Positions 1 through 5,910 of a DNA stretch of 10,016 nucleotides are shown here, one piece after another. The stretch is from UBA9732 sp963615565. Its GTDB lineage: Bacteria; Spirochaetota; Spirochaetia; Sphaerochaetales; Sphaerochaetaceae. Both the position numbers and the translations under genes were made by a program. Below the pieces are notes generated by a model. That model was not told the DNA's origin, searched no databases, and was given only the letters and a program-made list of their open reading frames with translations. Each line of letters starts with the position of its first letter. The stretch's first letter is position 1. Where the stretch lies: contig CAVEGR010000133.1 in NCBI GenBank assembly GCA_963615565.1, forward strand, positions 1 through 10,016. Direction: 5' to 3'.

Positions 1-445
1 GTTTTATGTTTTTGCCCTCTTTTGCAAGAGCCTTAGCAACAGAAATGCCAATGCATCCAGTGCCACAACAGAGATCTAGAATTTGTAAATCTCTTTGTGT
101 TTTCTTTAGCCCTAGCTCAATAGCCAGTTCAACAAGAATCTCAGTATCTGATCTAGGAATTAAAGTATGCTCATTTACAGTAAAAATATCTTCATAAAAA
201 CCACGTTGACCTATGAGATAAGCAACAGGTTCACCTCGTGCTCTGCGCACGGCTAAGTCTAAAATAATTTTTTTGTCAGCTTGGCTAACAATATCCTGAG
301 AATGGAGTATAAACTCATTTATTTCAATGTCTAGTACATTTTGGACTATTATTCTAGCATCTAGAGCTGGAGTGTCGCTAGATTTATCAATTAACTTAAT
401 GCATTTTTTATAAAGCTCATCTAATGTCATTAAGCTATCTTGCAT
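1..445 (-). CDS. prmC: PrmC, release factor glutamine methyltransferase (3' end outside window)
   Basis: SAM-dependent methyltransferase that, in the known family, N5-methylates the glutamine of the GGQ motif of release factors in the cytoplasm. The first 148 codons are present. Visible marks are GEPVAYLIG at residues 71-79 of the N-terminal helical domain, IPRSDTE at 96-102 (family form IPRPDTE), and the SAM-binding motif I DLCCGTGCIGIS at 124-135. The catalytic NPPY motif lies beyond the left edge. The start is the ATG at 445-443, which shares one base with the prfA stop (TAATG); AAAGGAAG inside the end of prfA serves as its ribosome binding site, 7 nt or so away. A second in-frame ATG at 430-428 is less well placed. 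Position directly behind prfA, its substrate, is the classic arrangement and supports the call. Confidence 0.93.
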   Translation of the reverse strand, partial: MQDSLMTLDELYKKCIKLIDKSSDTPALDARIIVQNVLDIEINEFILHSQDIVSQADKKIILDLAVRRARGEPVAYLIGQRGFYEDIFTVNEHTLIPRSDTEILVELAIELGLKKTQRDLQILDLCCGTGCIGISVAKALAKEGKNIK

Positions 446-1509
446 TATTGTGCTTCCTTTAAAGCTTCCTCGCCTGCAGCAATTTTAAGAGCCTCAACAA
501 CTTCATCAAGATGACCTTCCATAATAAGATCAAGTTTGTACAAAGTAAGGTTAATTCTGTGATCCGTTAGACGGTTTTGTGGGAAGTTATAAGTTCTAAT
601 TCTTTCACTACGGTCTCCACTACCAACCTGGCTCTTGCGTTCTTCAGCTCTTTCTTTAGCCTTTCTTCCAGCCTCAAGGTCGTATAAACGAGAACGCAAA
701 ACTCTCATAGCTTCAGCCTTATTCTGAAGCTGAGATTTTTGGTTTTGACAAATAACAACAAGACCAGAAGGAATATGAGTAATACGAACAGCACTTTCAG
801 TTGTGTTAACACACTGCCCACCAGGACCACCAGCTCTCATAACATCAATTCTTAAATCTTCTTGTCTAATCTCAACTTCTGTTTCTTCTGCTTCAGGAAG
901 AACAGCAACAGTGACAGCAGAAGTGTGAATTCTACCACCACTTTCAGTCTCTGGAACTCTTTGAACTCTGTGAACACCACTTTCCCACCTTAAAGAGCCA
1001 TAAACATCTTTTCCTGAAATTGAAACAATGATTTCTTTATATCCACCAAGTTCTGTCATGTTAGAGCTAATTTCTTCCAGTTTCCAATGTCTAGATTCAG
1101 CAAAATAGGAATACATTCTATAGAGATCTGCCGCAAAGAGGGCTGCTTCTTCTCCACCTGTTCCAGCTCTAATTTCCATGATAATGTTTTTGCCTTCCAT
1201 GGGATCTGGTGGAACTAAAAGCATCTTACAGCGTTTTTCAGATTCTTCAATCTTGGTTTTTAAAACAGGAATTTCTTCTTTTGCCATTTCAGCAATATCT
1301 GGATCTTCTTCTTTTGCAAGTGCTTCATTATCTTTTAATTCTTTCATAAGAGAACTTAGATTCTCAAGTTCTTCTACAATAGGAACTAGTCTACTGCGTT
1401 CCTGCATGAGGTTCTTGTATCCAGTCATGTCTTTCATAATGTCTGGGCTTGCAAGTTTTGCATCCAGTTCGTTAAGCTGGTTTTTAAATTCACCGAGTTT
1501 TTCAATCAT
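445..1509 (-). CDS. prfA: Peptide chain release factor 1 (RF1)
   Basis: Cytoplasmic class I release factor that reads UAA and UAG in the ribosomal A site and triggers peptide release. At 354 residues it has normal RF1 length. The N-terminal part (about 1-100) is a charged helical domain 1. The codon-recognition tripeptide is P186-E187-T188 in VQRVPETES, the PxT form of RF1 rather than the SPF of RF2. The catalytic G230-G231-Q232 sits in RAGGPGGQCVNTTESAVR, and the C-terminal NRLTDHRINLT block is typical. One oddity is Cys233 just after GGQ, where His or Ser is usual. The start ATG has only a weak CAGG site 7 nt upstream and lies 14 nt after the stop of the regulator gene, so translation may be partly coupled to it. 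Confidence 0.97.
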   Translation of the reverse strand: MIEKLGEFKNQLNELDAKLASPDIMKDMTGYKNLMQERSRLVPIVEELENLSSLMKELKDNEALAKEEDPDIAEMAKEEIPVLKTKIEESEKRCKMLLVPPDPMEGKNIIMEIRAGTGGEEAALFAADLYRMYSYFAESRHWKLEEISSNMTELGGYKEIIVSISGKDVYGSLRWESGVHRVQRVPETESGGRIHTSAVTVAVLPEAEETEVEIRQEDLRIDVMRAGGPGGQCVNTTESAVRITHIPSGLVVICQNQKSQLQNKAEAMRVLRSRLYDLEAGRKAKERAEERKSQVGSGDRSERIRTYNFPQNRLTDHRINLTLYKLDLIMEGHLDEVVEALKIAAGEEALKEAQ

Positions 1510-1523
1510 CTATATGCCTGCCA

Positions 1524-2093
1524 TTATCTTTTTGAGTATCGCACAACCATGTGCACTTCTGCAGGCTGGTTGCCAATGTTTTCTATTGTGTGATCAACGT
1601 CACAATGATATACAAGGAAGTCTCCCTTCTTGAGATTTGCAGAATTCTCCCCGGCTGTTACGGCTACTTGCCCTTTGAGAATTGTGAGAAACTCCTGGGT
1701 TCCGGGGTAGTGAGGATCTGATGGTAGCTTTGTGCCAGGTAAAAGAGTAACAATGTACATTTCTAATTCTTCAACCATATTGAGAGGAGAAAGAACTCTG
1801 ATTGTAACTCCATGTTCCACCATTTCCAAGGATGCAGAATTCTTTGTCTCATTTGGATTTACAGAGAAAATACGTTTTGGTTGTGCTTCTACGTTTAAAA
1901 GCTCATTCAAATCAACGCCAAGACCCTTTGCAATCTTCCAAACAGTGGCAACAGTAGGATTTACTTTGTCAGATTCTATCTGACTGAGCATTGCTTTAGA
2001 AACTCCGGATTTTTCAGACAGAACATTAAGAGTAAGGCCTCTGTCTGTTCGCATTTTCTGAATGTTTTTTCCTATCATTGGAGGCGTATCCAT
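1524..2093 (-). CDS. XRE-family regulator with C-terminal cupin domain
   Basis: Two-domain transcription regulator of 189 residues. Residues about 8-66 form an XRE/HTH_3 DNA-binding domain (GKNIQKMRTDRGLT, then VSKAMLSQIESDKVNPT as recognition region). Residues about 110-186 form a cupin_2 barrel (PGT at 119-121, PGTQEFLTILKGQV, LKKGDFLVYHCDVDH). Family knowledge: such proteins bind a small ligand or metal in the cupin and control nearby metabolic genes. Candidate metal ligands are H128, E134 and H168; the first His of the usual HxH pair is Asp126, so metal binding is uncertain. AAGGAG at 2106-2101 lies 7 nt from the ATG. It is divergent from tdh-kbl and 14 nt ahead of prfA. I infer control of threonine catabolism and of its own operon; the ligand is unknown. 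Confidence 0.9.
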   Translation of the reverse strand: MDTPPMIGKNIQKMRTDRGLTLNVLSEKSGVSKAMLSQIESDKVNPTVATVWKIAKGLGVDLNELLNVEAQPKRIFSVNPNETKNSASLEMVEHGVTIRVLSPLNMVEELEMYIVTLLPGTKLPSDPHYPGTQEFLTILKGQVAVTAGENSANLKKGDFLVYHCDVDHTIENIGNQPAEVHMVVRYSKR

Positions 2094-2112
2094 GCATCTT
2101 CTCCTTATTGTT

Positions 2113-2141
2113 TTGACATATTAAACATTGTTCAATATACT
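2113..2141 (+). promoter_or_regulatory. Sigma-70-type promoter for tdh-kbl
   Basis: TTGACA at 2113-2118 is a perfect -35 box; TATACT at 2136-2141 matches five of six -10 positions; the spacer is the ideal 17 nt. Transcription should start near 2148, giving a leader of about 76 nt before the GTG start. The spacer carries the dyad ATTG-TT-CAAT (2127-2136), which runs into the -10 box, so a bound protein there would block RNA polymerase. I found only poor matches for a minus-strand promoter of the regulator operon; they would overlap this one (for example TAATAT at 2123-2118 or TAGTAT at 2142-2137). Confidence 0.75.
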
Positions 2142-2183
2142 AAACTATGTACGGCACCTTGTAATGGTCCAATTCTAGTATCA

Positions 2184-2197
2184 ACAGCATTTGCTGT
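2184..2197. promoter_or_regulatory. Perfect dyad ACAGCA-TT-TGCTGT, candidate operator
   Basis: Two 6-base arms are exact reverse complements with a 2-base centre. The site lies about 36-49 nt downstream of the predicted tdh transcription start and ahead of the ribosome binding site. It abuts an 8-base palindrome TCAATTGA at 2197-2204. The size and symmetry suit a dimeric XRE-type protein, and the encoded XRE-cupin regulator is the obvious candidate. Binding is inference only; the arms are too close for a good RNA hairpin. Confidence 0.4.
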
Positions 2198-2211
2198 CAA
2201 TTGAATTACGT

Positions 2212-2216
2212 GGAGG
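2212..2216 (+). promoter_or_regulatory. Ribosome binding site GGAGG that fixes the tdh start
   Basis: GGAGG lies 7 nt before the GTG at 2224. It lies inside the longer open frame that could begin at the TTG at 2191, and no comparable site precedes that TTG. The shorter start also places the Rossmann strand (KNILVVGS) at the very N-terminus, as usual for the family. Confidence 0.8.
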
Positions 2217-2223
2217 CCCGTTT

Positions 2224-3180
2224 GTGAAGAACATTCTGGTTGTTGGCTCTCTTGGTCAGTTGGGCTCTGAGATTGCCATTGGATTGAGGAAAAAGTACGG
2301 TAATGACAATGTTGTTCTTACCGATATTAGGGATGATGTAAATAGACCTCTTGTTGAAAGTGGTCCGTTTTATAAAATGGATAGCAGAGATGGAGAGCGT
2401 CTCTTAACGGTGGTCCAAAAGCATAAGATAGATACAATTTATCACTTAGCAGCCATACTTTCGGCTACCGCTGAGAAAAATCCAATGCGTGCTTGGGACA
2501 TTAACATGAACGGTTTAATTGCTTCGCTGGAAGTAGCACGTCAAGAAAAATGTGCAGTGTTTACACCTTCTTCAATTGGAGCCTTTGGTCCAACTACCCC
2601 AAAACAATACACTCCTCAGGATACTATTCAAAGACCAACTTCAATCTATGGTGTTTCCAAGGTCGCAGGAGAACTTCTTTGTGATTATTATTACCATAAA
2701 TATGATGTAGATACGCGCGGGGTTCGTTTCCCTGGCGTAATTAGTAATATGACTCCTCCAGGTGGTGGAACAACAGATTATGCTGTGGAAATTTATTATG
2801 CAGCAGTGGAAAAACATCATTATGATTGTTTTCTTAGAAGTGACACATATCTAGATATGATTTATATGCCAGATGCAGTAAAGGCCGCTATTCAAGTTAT
2901 GGAAGCTAATCCAGATAATCTGAGACACCGCAATGCTTTTAATATTGCATCTATGAGTTTCTGTCCAGAAGAACAAGCTGCTTATATTCGTAATATAATT
3001 TCAGATTTTACTATTAGCTATGACATAGACCCTGTAAAACAGGCCATTGCAGATTCTTGGCCAGATTGTCTTGAAGACTATGCTGCACGAGTAGAGTGGG
3101 GCTGGCATCCTGACTATGACTTAGCTTCAATGACAGAGGATATGATTAGTACAATACAAAAGAGGAGGAATGGAAAATGA
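2224..3180 (+). CDS. tdh: L-threonine 3-dehydrogenase, short-chain (SDR) type
   Basis: NAD-dependent cytoplasmic enzyme that oxidises L-threonine to 2-amino-3-ketobutyrate, the first step of threonine breakdown to glycine. The 318-residue product has an extended-SDR layout: GSLGQLG at 8-14 binds the dinucleotide; Asp34 ends the second strand and favours NAD; S116-S117 and Y142-G-V-S-K146 supply the catalytic Ser, Tyr and Lys. ILSATAEKNP (79-87) and RFPGVIS (168-174) followed by PPGGGTTDYA match what I recall of SDR-type threonine dehydrogenases and distinguish it from generic UDP-sugar epimerases. It is not the zinc-dependent medium-chain Tdh of Escherichia coli. The GTG start is set by GGAGG at 2212-2216. 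The stop overlaps the kbl start (ATGA), and pairing with Kbl makes the function nearly certain. Confidence 0.93.
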   Translation: MKNILVVGSLGQLGSEIAIGLRKKYGNDNVVLTDIRDDVNRPLVESGPFYKMDSRDGERLLTVVQKHKIDTIYHLAAILSATAEKNPMRAWDINMNGLIASLEVARQEKCAVFTPSSIGAFGPTTPKQYTPQDTIQRPTSIYGVSKVAGELLCDYYYHKYDVDTRGVRFPGVISNMTPPGGGTTDYAVEIYYAAVEKHHYDCFLRSDTYLDMIYMPDAVKAAIQVMEANPDNLRHRNAFNIASMSFCPEEQAAYIRNIISDFTISYDIDPVKQAIADSWPDCLEDYAARVEWGWHPDYDLASMTEDMISTIQKRRNGK

Positions 3181-4379
3181 CCAATGAACTAAAAAAGGAG
3201 CTCAGAGAATTTCTTGATGGCCTAGAAAAACAAGGACTTTCTAAAAAGGAAAGAGTAATTGTTTCAATGCAAAGTGGACTTATTAAAGTTCAAAATCCAG
3301 ATGGAACTATCTCAGATGTTTTAAACTTCTGTGCTAACAACTATCTTGGCCTTGCAGACAACAAAGAAGTAATTGAAGCAGCAAAGAAGACAATGGATCA
3401 GTGGGGATATGGTTTATCCTCTGTTCGTTTTATTTGCGGAACTCAAAAACTGCATAAAGAACTTGAGAAGAAAATTAGCTCATTTTTAGGAACAGATGAC
3501 ACTATTCTTTTCTCTTCTTGCTTTGATGCTAACGGAGCTGTTTTTGAACCTCTGCTTGGTGAAAATGACGCAATTATCAGTGATGAACTTAACCATGCTT
3601 CTATCATTGACGGAGTTAGACTTTGTAAGGCTAAAAGATTTAGATATAAGCACAGCAACATGCAAGAGCTTGAAAAATGCCTTATAGAAGCAAAAGACTG
3701 CCCTAGGAAAATCATTTGTACTGATGGGGTGTTCTCCATGGATGGAGACATTGCAAAATTGGATGAGATATGTAATCTTGCAGAGCAATATGATAGCCTA
3801 GTTATGGTAGATGACTCACATTCTACAGGGTATATAGGCAAAACAGGCCGTGGTACGGCAGAATACTATGGTCTAACAGACAAGGTGGATTTAATCACAA
3901 CAACCTTTGGTAAGGCCCTTGGAGGTGCAAGTGGTGGCTGTATTAGTGGACGTCAAGAACTTATTGATTTATTTCGGCAAAGAGCTAGACCATATCTTTT
4001 TTCCAACACACTTGCTCCAGCTATTGCCGGTGGAACAATGAAGGTTATAGATCTACTTGAAAAAGGAAATCCATACAGAGAAAAAACAATGGAGAATGCA
4101 AAACTTTTCCGTCAAAAGATGGAAGCAGCTGGTTTTGATCTTGTTCTAGGCAATACAGCAATTGTTCCAGTTATGCTCTATGATGAAGTTAAAGCTGTTA
4201 AGATGGCAGACGAACTTTTAAATGAAGGTGTTTACGTTATTGGATTCTGTTATCCAGTAGTTCCAAAAGGAAAAGCTCGCATTAGAGTCCAGCTTTCAGC
4301 TGTTCATACTCCTGAGCAAATTGAAAAAGCAGTACAAGCTTTCATTAAAGTAGGAAAAGCAAATGGAATTATAAGCTAA
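3177..4379 (+). CDS. kbl: Glycine C-acetyltransferase (2-amino-3-ketobutyrate CoA ligase)
   Basis: PLP enzyme of the alpha-oxoamine synthase family that cleaves 2-amino-3-ketobutyrate with CoA into glycine and acetyl-CoA, completing the threonine dehydrogenase route. It has 400 residues, close to the about 398 of the Escherichia coli enzyme. Seen features: NNYLGLA (54-60), RFICGTQKLHKELE (84-97), NHASIIDG with H140 (139-146), DDSHSTG (212-218) contacting the cofactor, and the Schiff-base lysine K246 in TTTFGKALGGASGG. Related enzymes with the same fold (8-amino-7-oxononanoate synthase, 5-aminolevulinate synthase) are possible from sequence alone, but the 4-base overlap with tdh settles the role. 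Co-expression from the 2113-2141 promoter is expected; the unstable intermediate may pass directly between the two enzymes. Confidence 0.96.
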   Translation: MTNELKKELREFLDGLEKQGLSKKERVIVSMQSGLIKVQNPDGTISDVLNFCANNYLGLADNKEVIEAAKKTMDQWGYGLSSVRFICGTQKLHKELEKKISSFLGTDDTILFSSCFDANGAVFEPLLGENDAIISDELNHASIIDGVRLCKAKRFRYKHSNMQELEKCLIEAKDCPRKIICTDGVFSMDGDIAKLDEICNLAEQYDSLVMVDDSHSTGYIGKTGRGTAEYYGLTDKVDLITTTFGKALGGASGGCISGRQELIDLFRQRARPYLFSNTLAPAIAGGTMKVIDLLEKGNPYREKTMENAKLFRQKMEAAGFDLVLGNTAIVPVMLYDEVKAVKMADELLNEGVYVIGFCYPVVPKGKARIRVQLSAVHTPEQIEKAVQAFIKVGKANGIIS

Positions 4380-4392
4380 AAGATGATTGCAA

Positions 4393-4423
4393 AGAAAAAA
4401 TGTTGTCTTATTACACTTTTTCT
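4393..4423 (+). terminator. Weak terminator-like hairpin after kbl
   Basis: AGAAAAAATGT (4393-4403) pairs with ACACTTTTTCT (4413-4423) over 11 positions with one A-C mismatch and a 9-base loop, 14 nt after the kbl stop. The stem is nearly all A-T and no separate T-run follows, so termination would be weak or absent. A poor promoter match, TTGCAA (4387-4392) and TATTAC (4409-4414) with a 16-nt spacer, overlaps the same bases. Confidence 0.3.
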
Positions 4424-4443
4424 GCTCAAAGCTAGAAACGCAG

Positions 4444-4471
4444 GGCTCTTTGGTTTAGTATTAAAAGAGCC
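4444..4471 (+). other. Hairpin in the leader of the dCMP deaminase gene
   Basis: GGCTCTTT (4444-4451) and AAAGAGCC (4464-4471) form a perfect 8-bp stem with a 12-base loop. No T-run follows, so it is not an intrinsic terminator. It ends 11 nt before the AGGAG site (4483-4487). It could be an RNA processing or stabilising element, or a protein site; nothing more can be said from the sequence. Confidence 0.45.
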
Positions 4472-4494
4472 ACAGCAAACTAAGGAGAACGTCA

Positions 4495-4977
4495 ATGTCT
4501 GATAAAAGAGCAAATTATATTTCATGGGACGAGTATTTTATGAGCGTAGCAGTTTTATCTTCCATGAGAAGTAAAGATCCAAATACACAAGTAGGCGCTT
4601 GCATAGTAAATCAAGAGAAGAAGATTGTAGGAACTGGCTATAATGGCTTTCCAATAGGTTGTAATGATGACACTTTCCCTTGGGCTCGTGTTGGCGTTCC
4701 TCTTGAAACAAAATATCCATATGTTTGCCACGCAGAACTTAATGCAATTCTAAATAGCATTTCACGTGATCTTAGAGGCTGTACATTGTATGTGGTTATG
4801 TATCCTTGCAACGAATGTGCCAAAGCCATCATACAAAGCGGCATTCGTGAAGTCATCTATAGAGAAAACAAATATCCTGATTCAGATAACGTTAAAGCCT
4901 CTTCTCGTATGCTCAAAGAGGCTGGAATTGTAGTAAGACAGTTTATTAAAAATGAAAAACTGGAGATAAACATCTAA
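4495..4977 (+). CDS. comEB: dCMP deaminase (ComEB-like)
   Basis: Zinc-dependent cytoplasmic deaminase converting dCMP to dUMP, a supply route for thymidylate. The 160-residue product is of usual length. It has the cytidine/deoxycytidylate deaminase signature: CHAELNAI with zinc ligand H79 and proton-shuttling E81, and PCNEC with ligands C105 and C108. The N-terminal WDEYFMSVAVLSSMRSKDPN and the segment GTGYNGFPIGCNDD (47-60) are typical of dCMP deaminases rather than tRNA adenosine or riboflavin-pathway deaminases. AAGGAGAA lies 7 nt before the ATG. The name ComEB comes from the Bacillus homologue and does not imply competence here. It is followed after 3 nt by the exonuclease gene, so the two are probably co-transcribed. 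Confidence 0.93.
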   Translation: MSDKRANYISWDEYFMSVAVLSSMRSKDPNTQVGACIVNQEKKIVGTGYNGFPIGCNDDTFPWARVGVPLETKYPYVCHAELNAILNSISRDLRGCTLYVVMYPCNECAKAIIQSGIREVIYRENKYPDSDNVKASSRMLKEAGIVVRQFIKNEKLEINI

Positions 4978-4980
4978 AAA

Positions 4981-5865
4981 ATGGATTATTCAATAATCAA
5001 GACCTCTGTTGAACTAGATGCTCTAGTTTCAAAATGGACAAATGAGAATATTAACAGTATTGCAATGGACTTTGAAGAAGAATCCAATCTCCATTGCTAT
5101 GGAGAATATGTTTGTATAATTCAGCTTTTTGACAAAACTAGATATTACATAATTGATTGTCTTACAATAATTAAAACACAGGAAGGCCTAGAATCACTTA
5201 AGTCTTTTTTGGAAGGTCCAATTGAGAAAATAATGTTTTCTTGTCAAAGTGATGCAGCTCTTGCACGTAAAGCTTTAAAAATTCAGCTAAAAAATATTTA
5301 TGATATTCGTGTGCTGGCTTTAGCTTTAGGATTTACCGGTAATCTAACTTCTCTAGAAAAAAAATATCTTGGGCAAGACCTAGATTTAGACGTTAATTTG
5401 ACATCAAAGAAACATTTTCAAACGGCCAACTGGATGCGCCGTCCAATTCCTGAAGCACAAATTCAGTATGCACTTGGGGATGTACAATATCTTTTTGAGC
5501 TTAAAGAAATTCTAGAACAAGAGATTCAGAATTTACCAAAAGTAAAAAGAAAAGAAATTCTGAGGAACTTAAAAACTTGTGCTCAGCCAAAACATCCAGA
5601 GAAGCCAGGATGGGAGAAGATTTGCAACTATAAAACGCTTTCAAAACAAGAAAAAGTGCTTATAAAGTACTTCTTTTTAGCAAGAGACAGTGTTGCAAAA
5701 GCTCATAATATACCAGCATCACAGGTGCTTTTAAAACAAAAAATTGTTGCAATGGCTAAAGAAGGTACCTGGGAAAATGAAATTTCTTGTTGTAATCCGG
5801 AGTATCAAAAAGAACTTGAAGTTGCTATGCAACAAGCTATGCAGCAAGCAAGCAAATTATATTGA
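4981..5865 (+). CDS. rnd: RNase D-like DEDDy 3'-5' exonuclease
   Basis: Likely 3'-5' exoribonuclease acting on tRNA or other small RNA ends in the cytoplasm. The DEDDy metal-binding residues are visible: D30 and E32 in AMDFEEESN, D91 in FSCQSDAAL, and Y163-x3-D167 in YALGDVQYL. The IIQLFD strand and the IYDIRVLALALG block (107-118) match RNase D. Residues about 208-262 (WEKICNYKTLSKQEKVLIKY and following) resemble one HRDC RNA-binding domain. At 294 residues it is shorter than Escherichia coli RNase D (about 375), apparently with a single HRDC domain. The tail has a short duplicated AMQQAMQQA segment. The best ribosome site, GGAG at 4962-4965, is 15 nt from the ATG, rather far, so coupling to the upstream gene (3 nt gap) is likely. 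Confidence 0.85.
   Translation: MDYSIIKTSVELDALVSKWTNENINSIAMDFEEESNLHCYGEYVCIIQLFDKTRYYIIDCLTIIKTQEGLESLKSFLEGPIEKIMFSCQSDAALARKALKIQLKNIYDIRVLALALGFTGNLTSLEKKYLGQDLDLDVNLTSKKHFQTANWMRRPIPEAQIQYALGDVQYLFELKEILEQEIQNLPKVKRKEILRNLKTCAQPKHPEKPGWEKICNYKTLSKQEKVLIKYFFLARDSVAKAHNIPASQVLLKQKIVAMAKEGTWENEISCCNPEYQKELEVAMQQAMQQASKLY
5824..5847 (+). repeat. Two tandem 12-bp copies in the exonuclease tail
   Basis: GCTATGCAACAA (5824-5835) is followed at once by GCTATGCAGCAA (5836-5847), one base different. The copies encode AMQQ-AMQQ. In-frame duplication by strand slippage is the simple explanation, and the extra residues lie beyond the recognised domains. Confidence 0.75.
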
Positions 5866-5889
5866 CCAAGTATGCTAAAATGCTAAAAA
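5862..5889 (+). promoter_or_regulatory. Possible promoter of the oxidoreductase-propeller-esterase genes
   Basis: TTGACC (5862-5867, five of six) and TAAAAA (5884-5889, four of six) are separated by 16 nt in the gap between the exonuclease and oxidoreductase genes. The spacer and -10 contain two abutting copies of ATGCTAAA (5872-5879 and 5880-5887). Transcription would begin close to the ribosome site at 5899, leaving a very short leader, so this is tentative. Confidence 0.3.
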
Positions 5890-5910
5890 TTAGGGCATAG
5901 GAGCAGAATG

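Noticed and set aside
6..197. Plus-strand 63-codon frame at the left edge
   Set aside because: It lies antisense to clear PrmC motifs, including the SAM-binding loop.
1178..1633. Plus-strand open frame of 151 codons antisense to prfA
   Set aside because: Ser/Phe-rich mirror of the RF1 coding strand, with no recognisable domain; it spans two real genes.
2191..2223. N-terminal extension of tdh from a TTG at 2191
   Set aside because: It would translate through the GGAGG site and the dyad, and add 11 residues before the Rossmann strand.
2148..2223. Riboswitch (for example glycine) in the tdh leader
   Set aside because: The leader is only about 76 nt and shows no extended paired structure beyond the short dyads.
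3443..3841. Minus-strand open frames inside kbl (132 and 100 codons)
   Set aside because: They are antisense to conserved Kbl sequence, show no domain, and overlap each other in different frames, as shadows do.
4444..4471. Intrinsic terminator at the 8-bp hairpin
   Set aside because: No T-run follows on either strand; it is kept as an unassigned hairpin.
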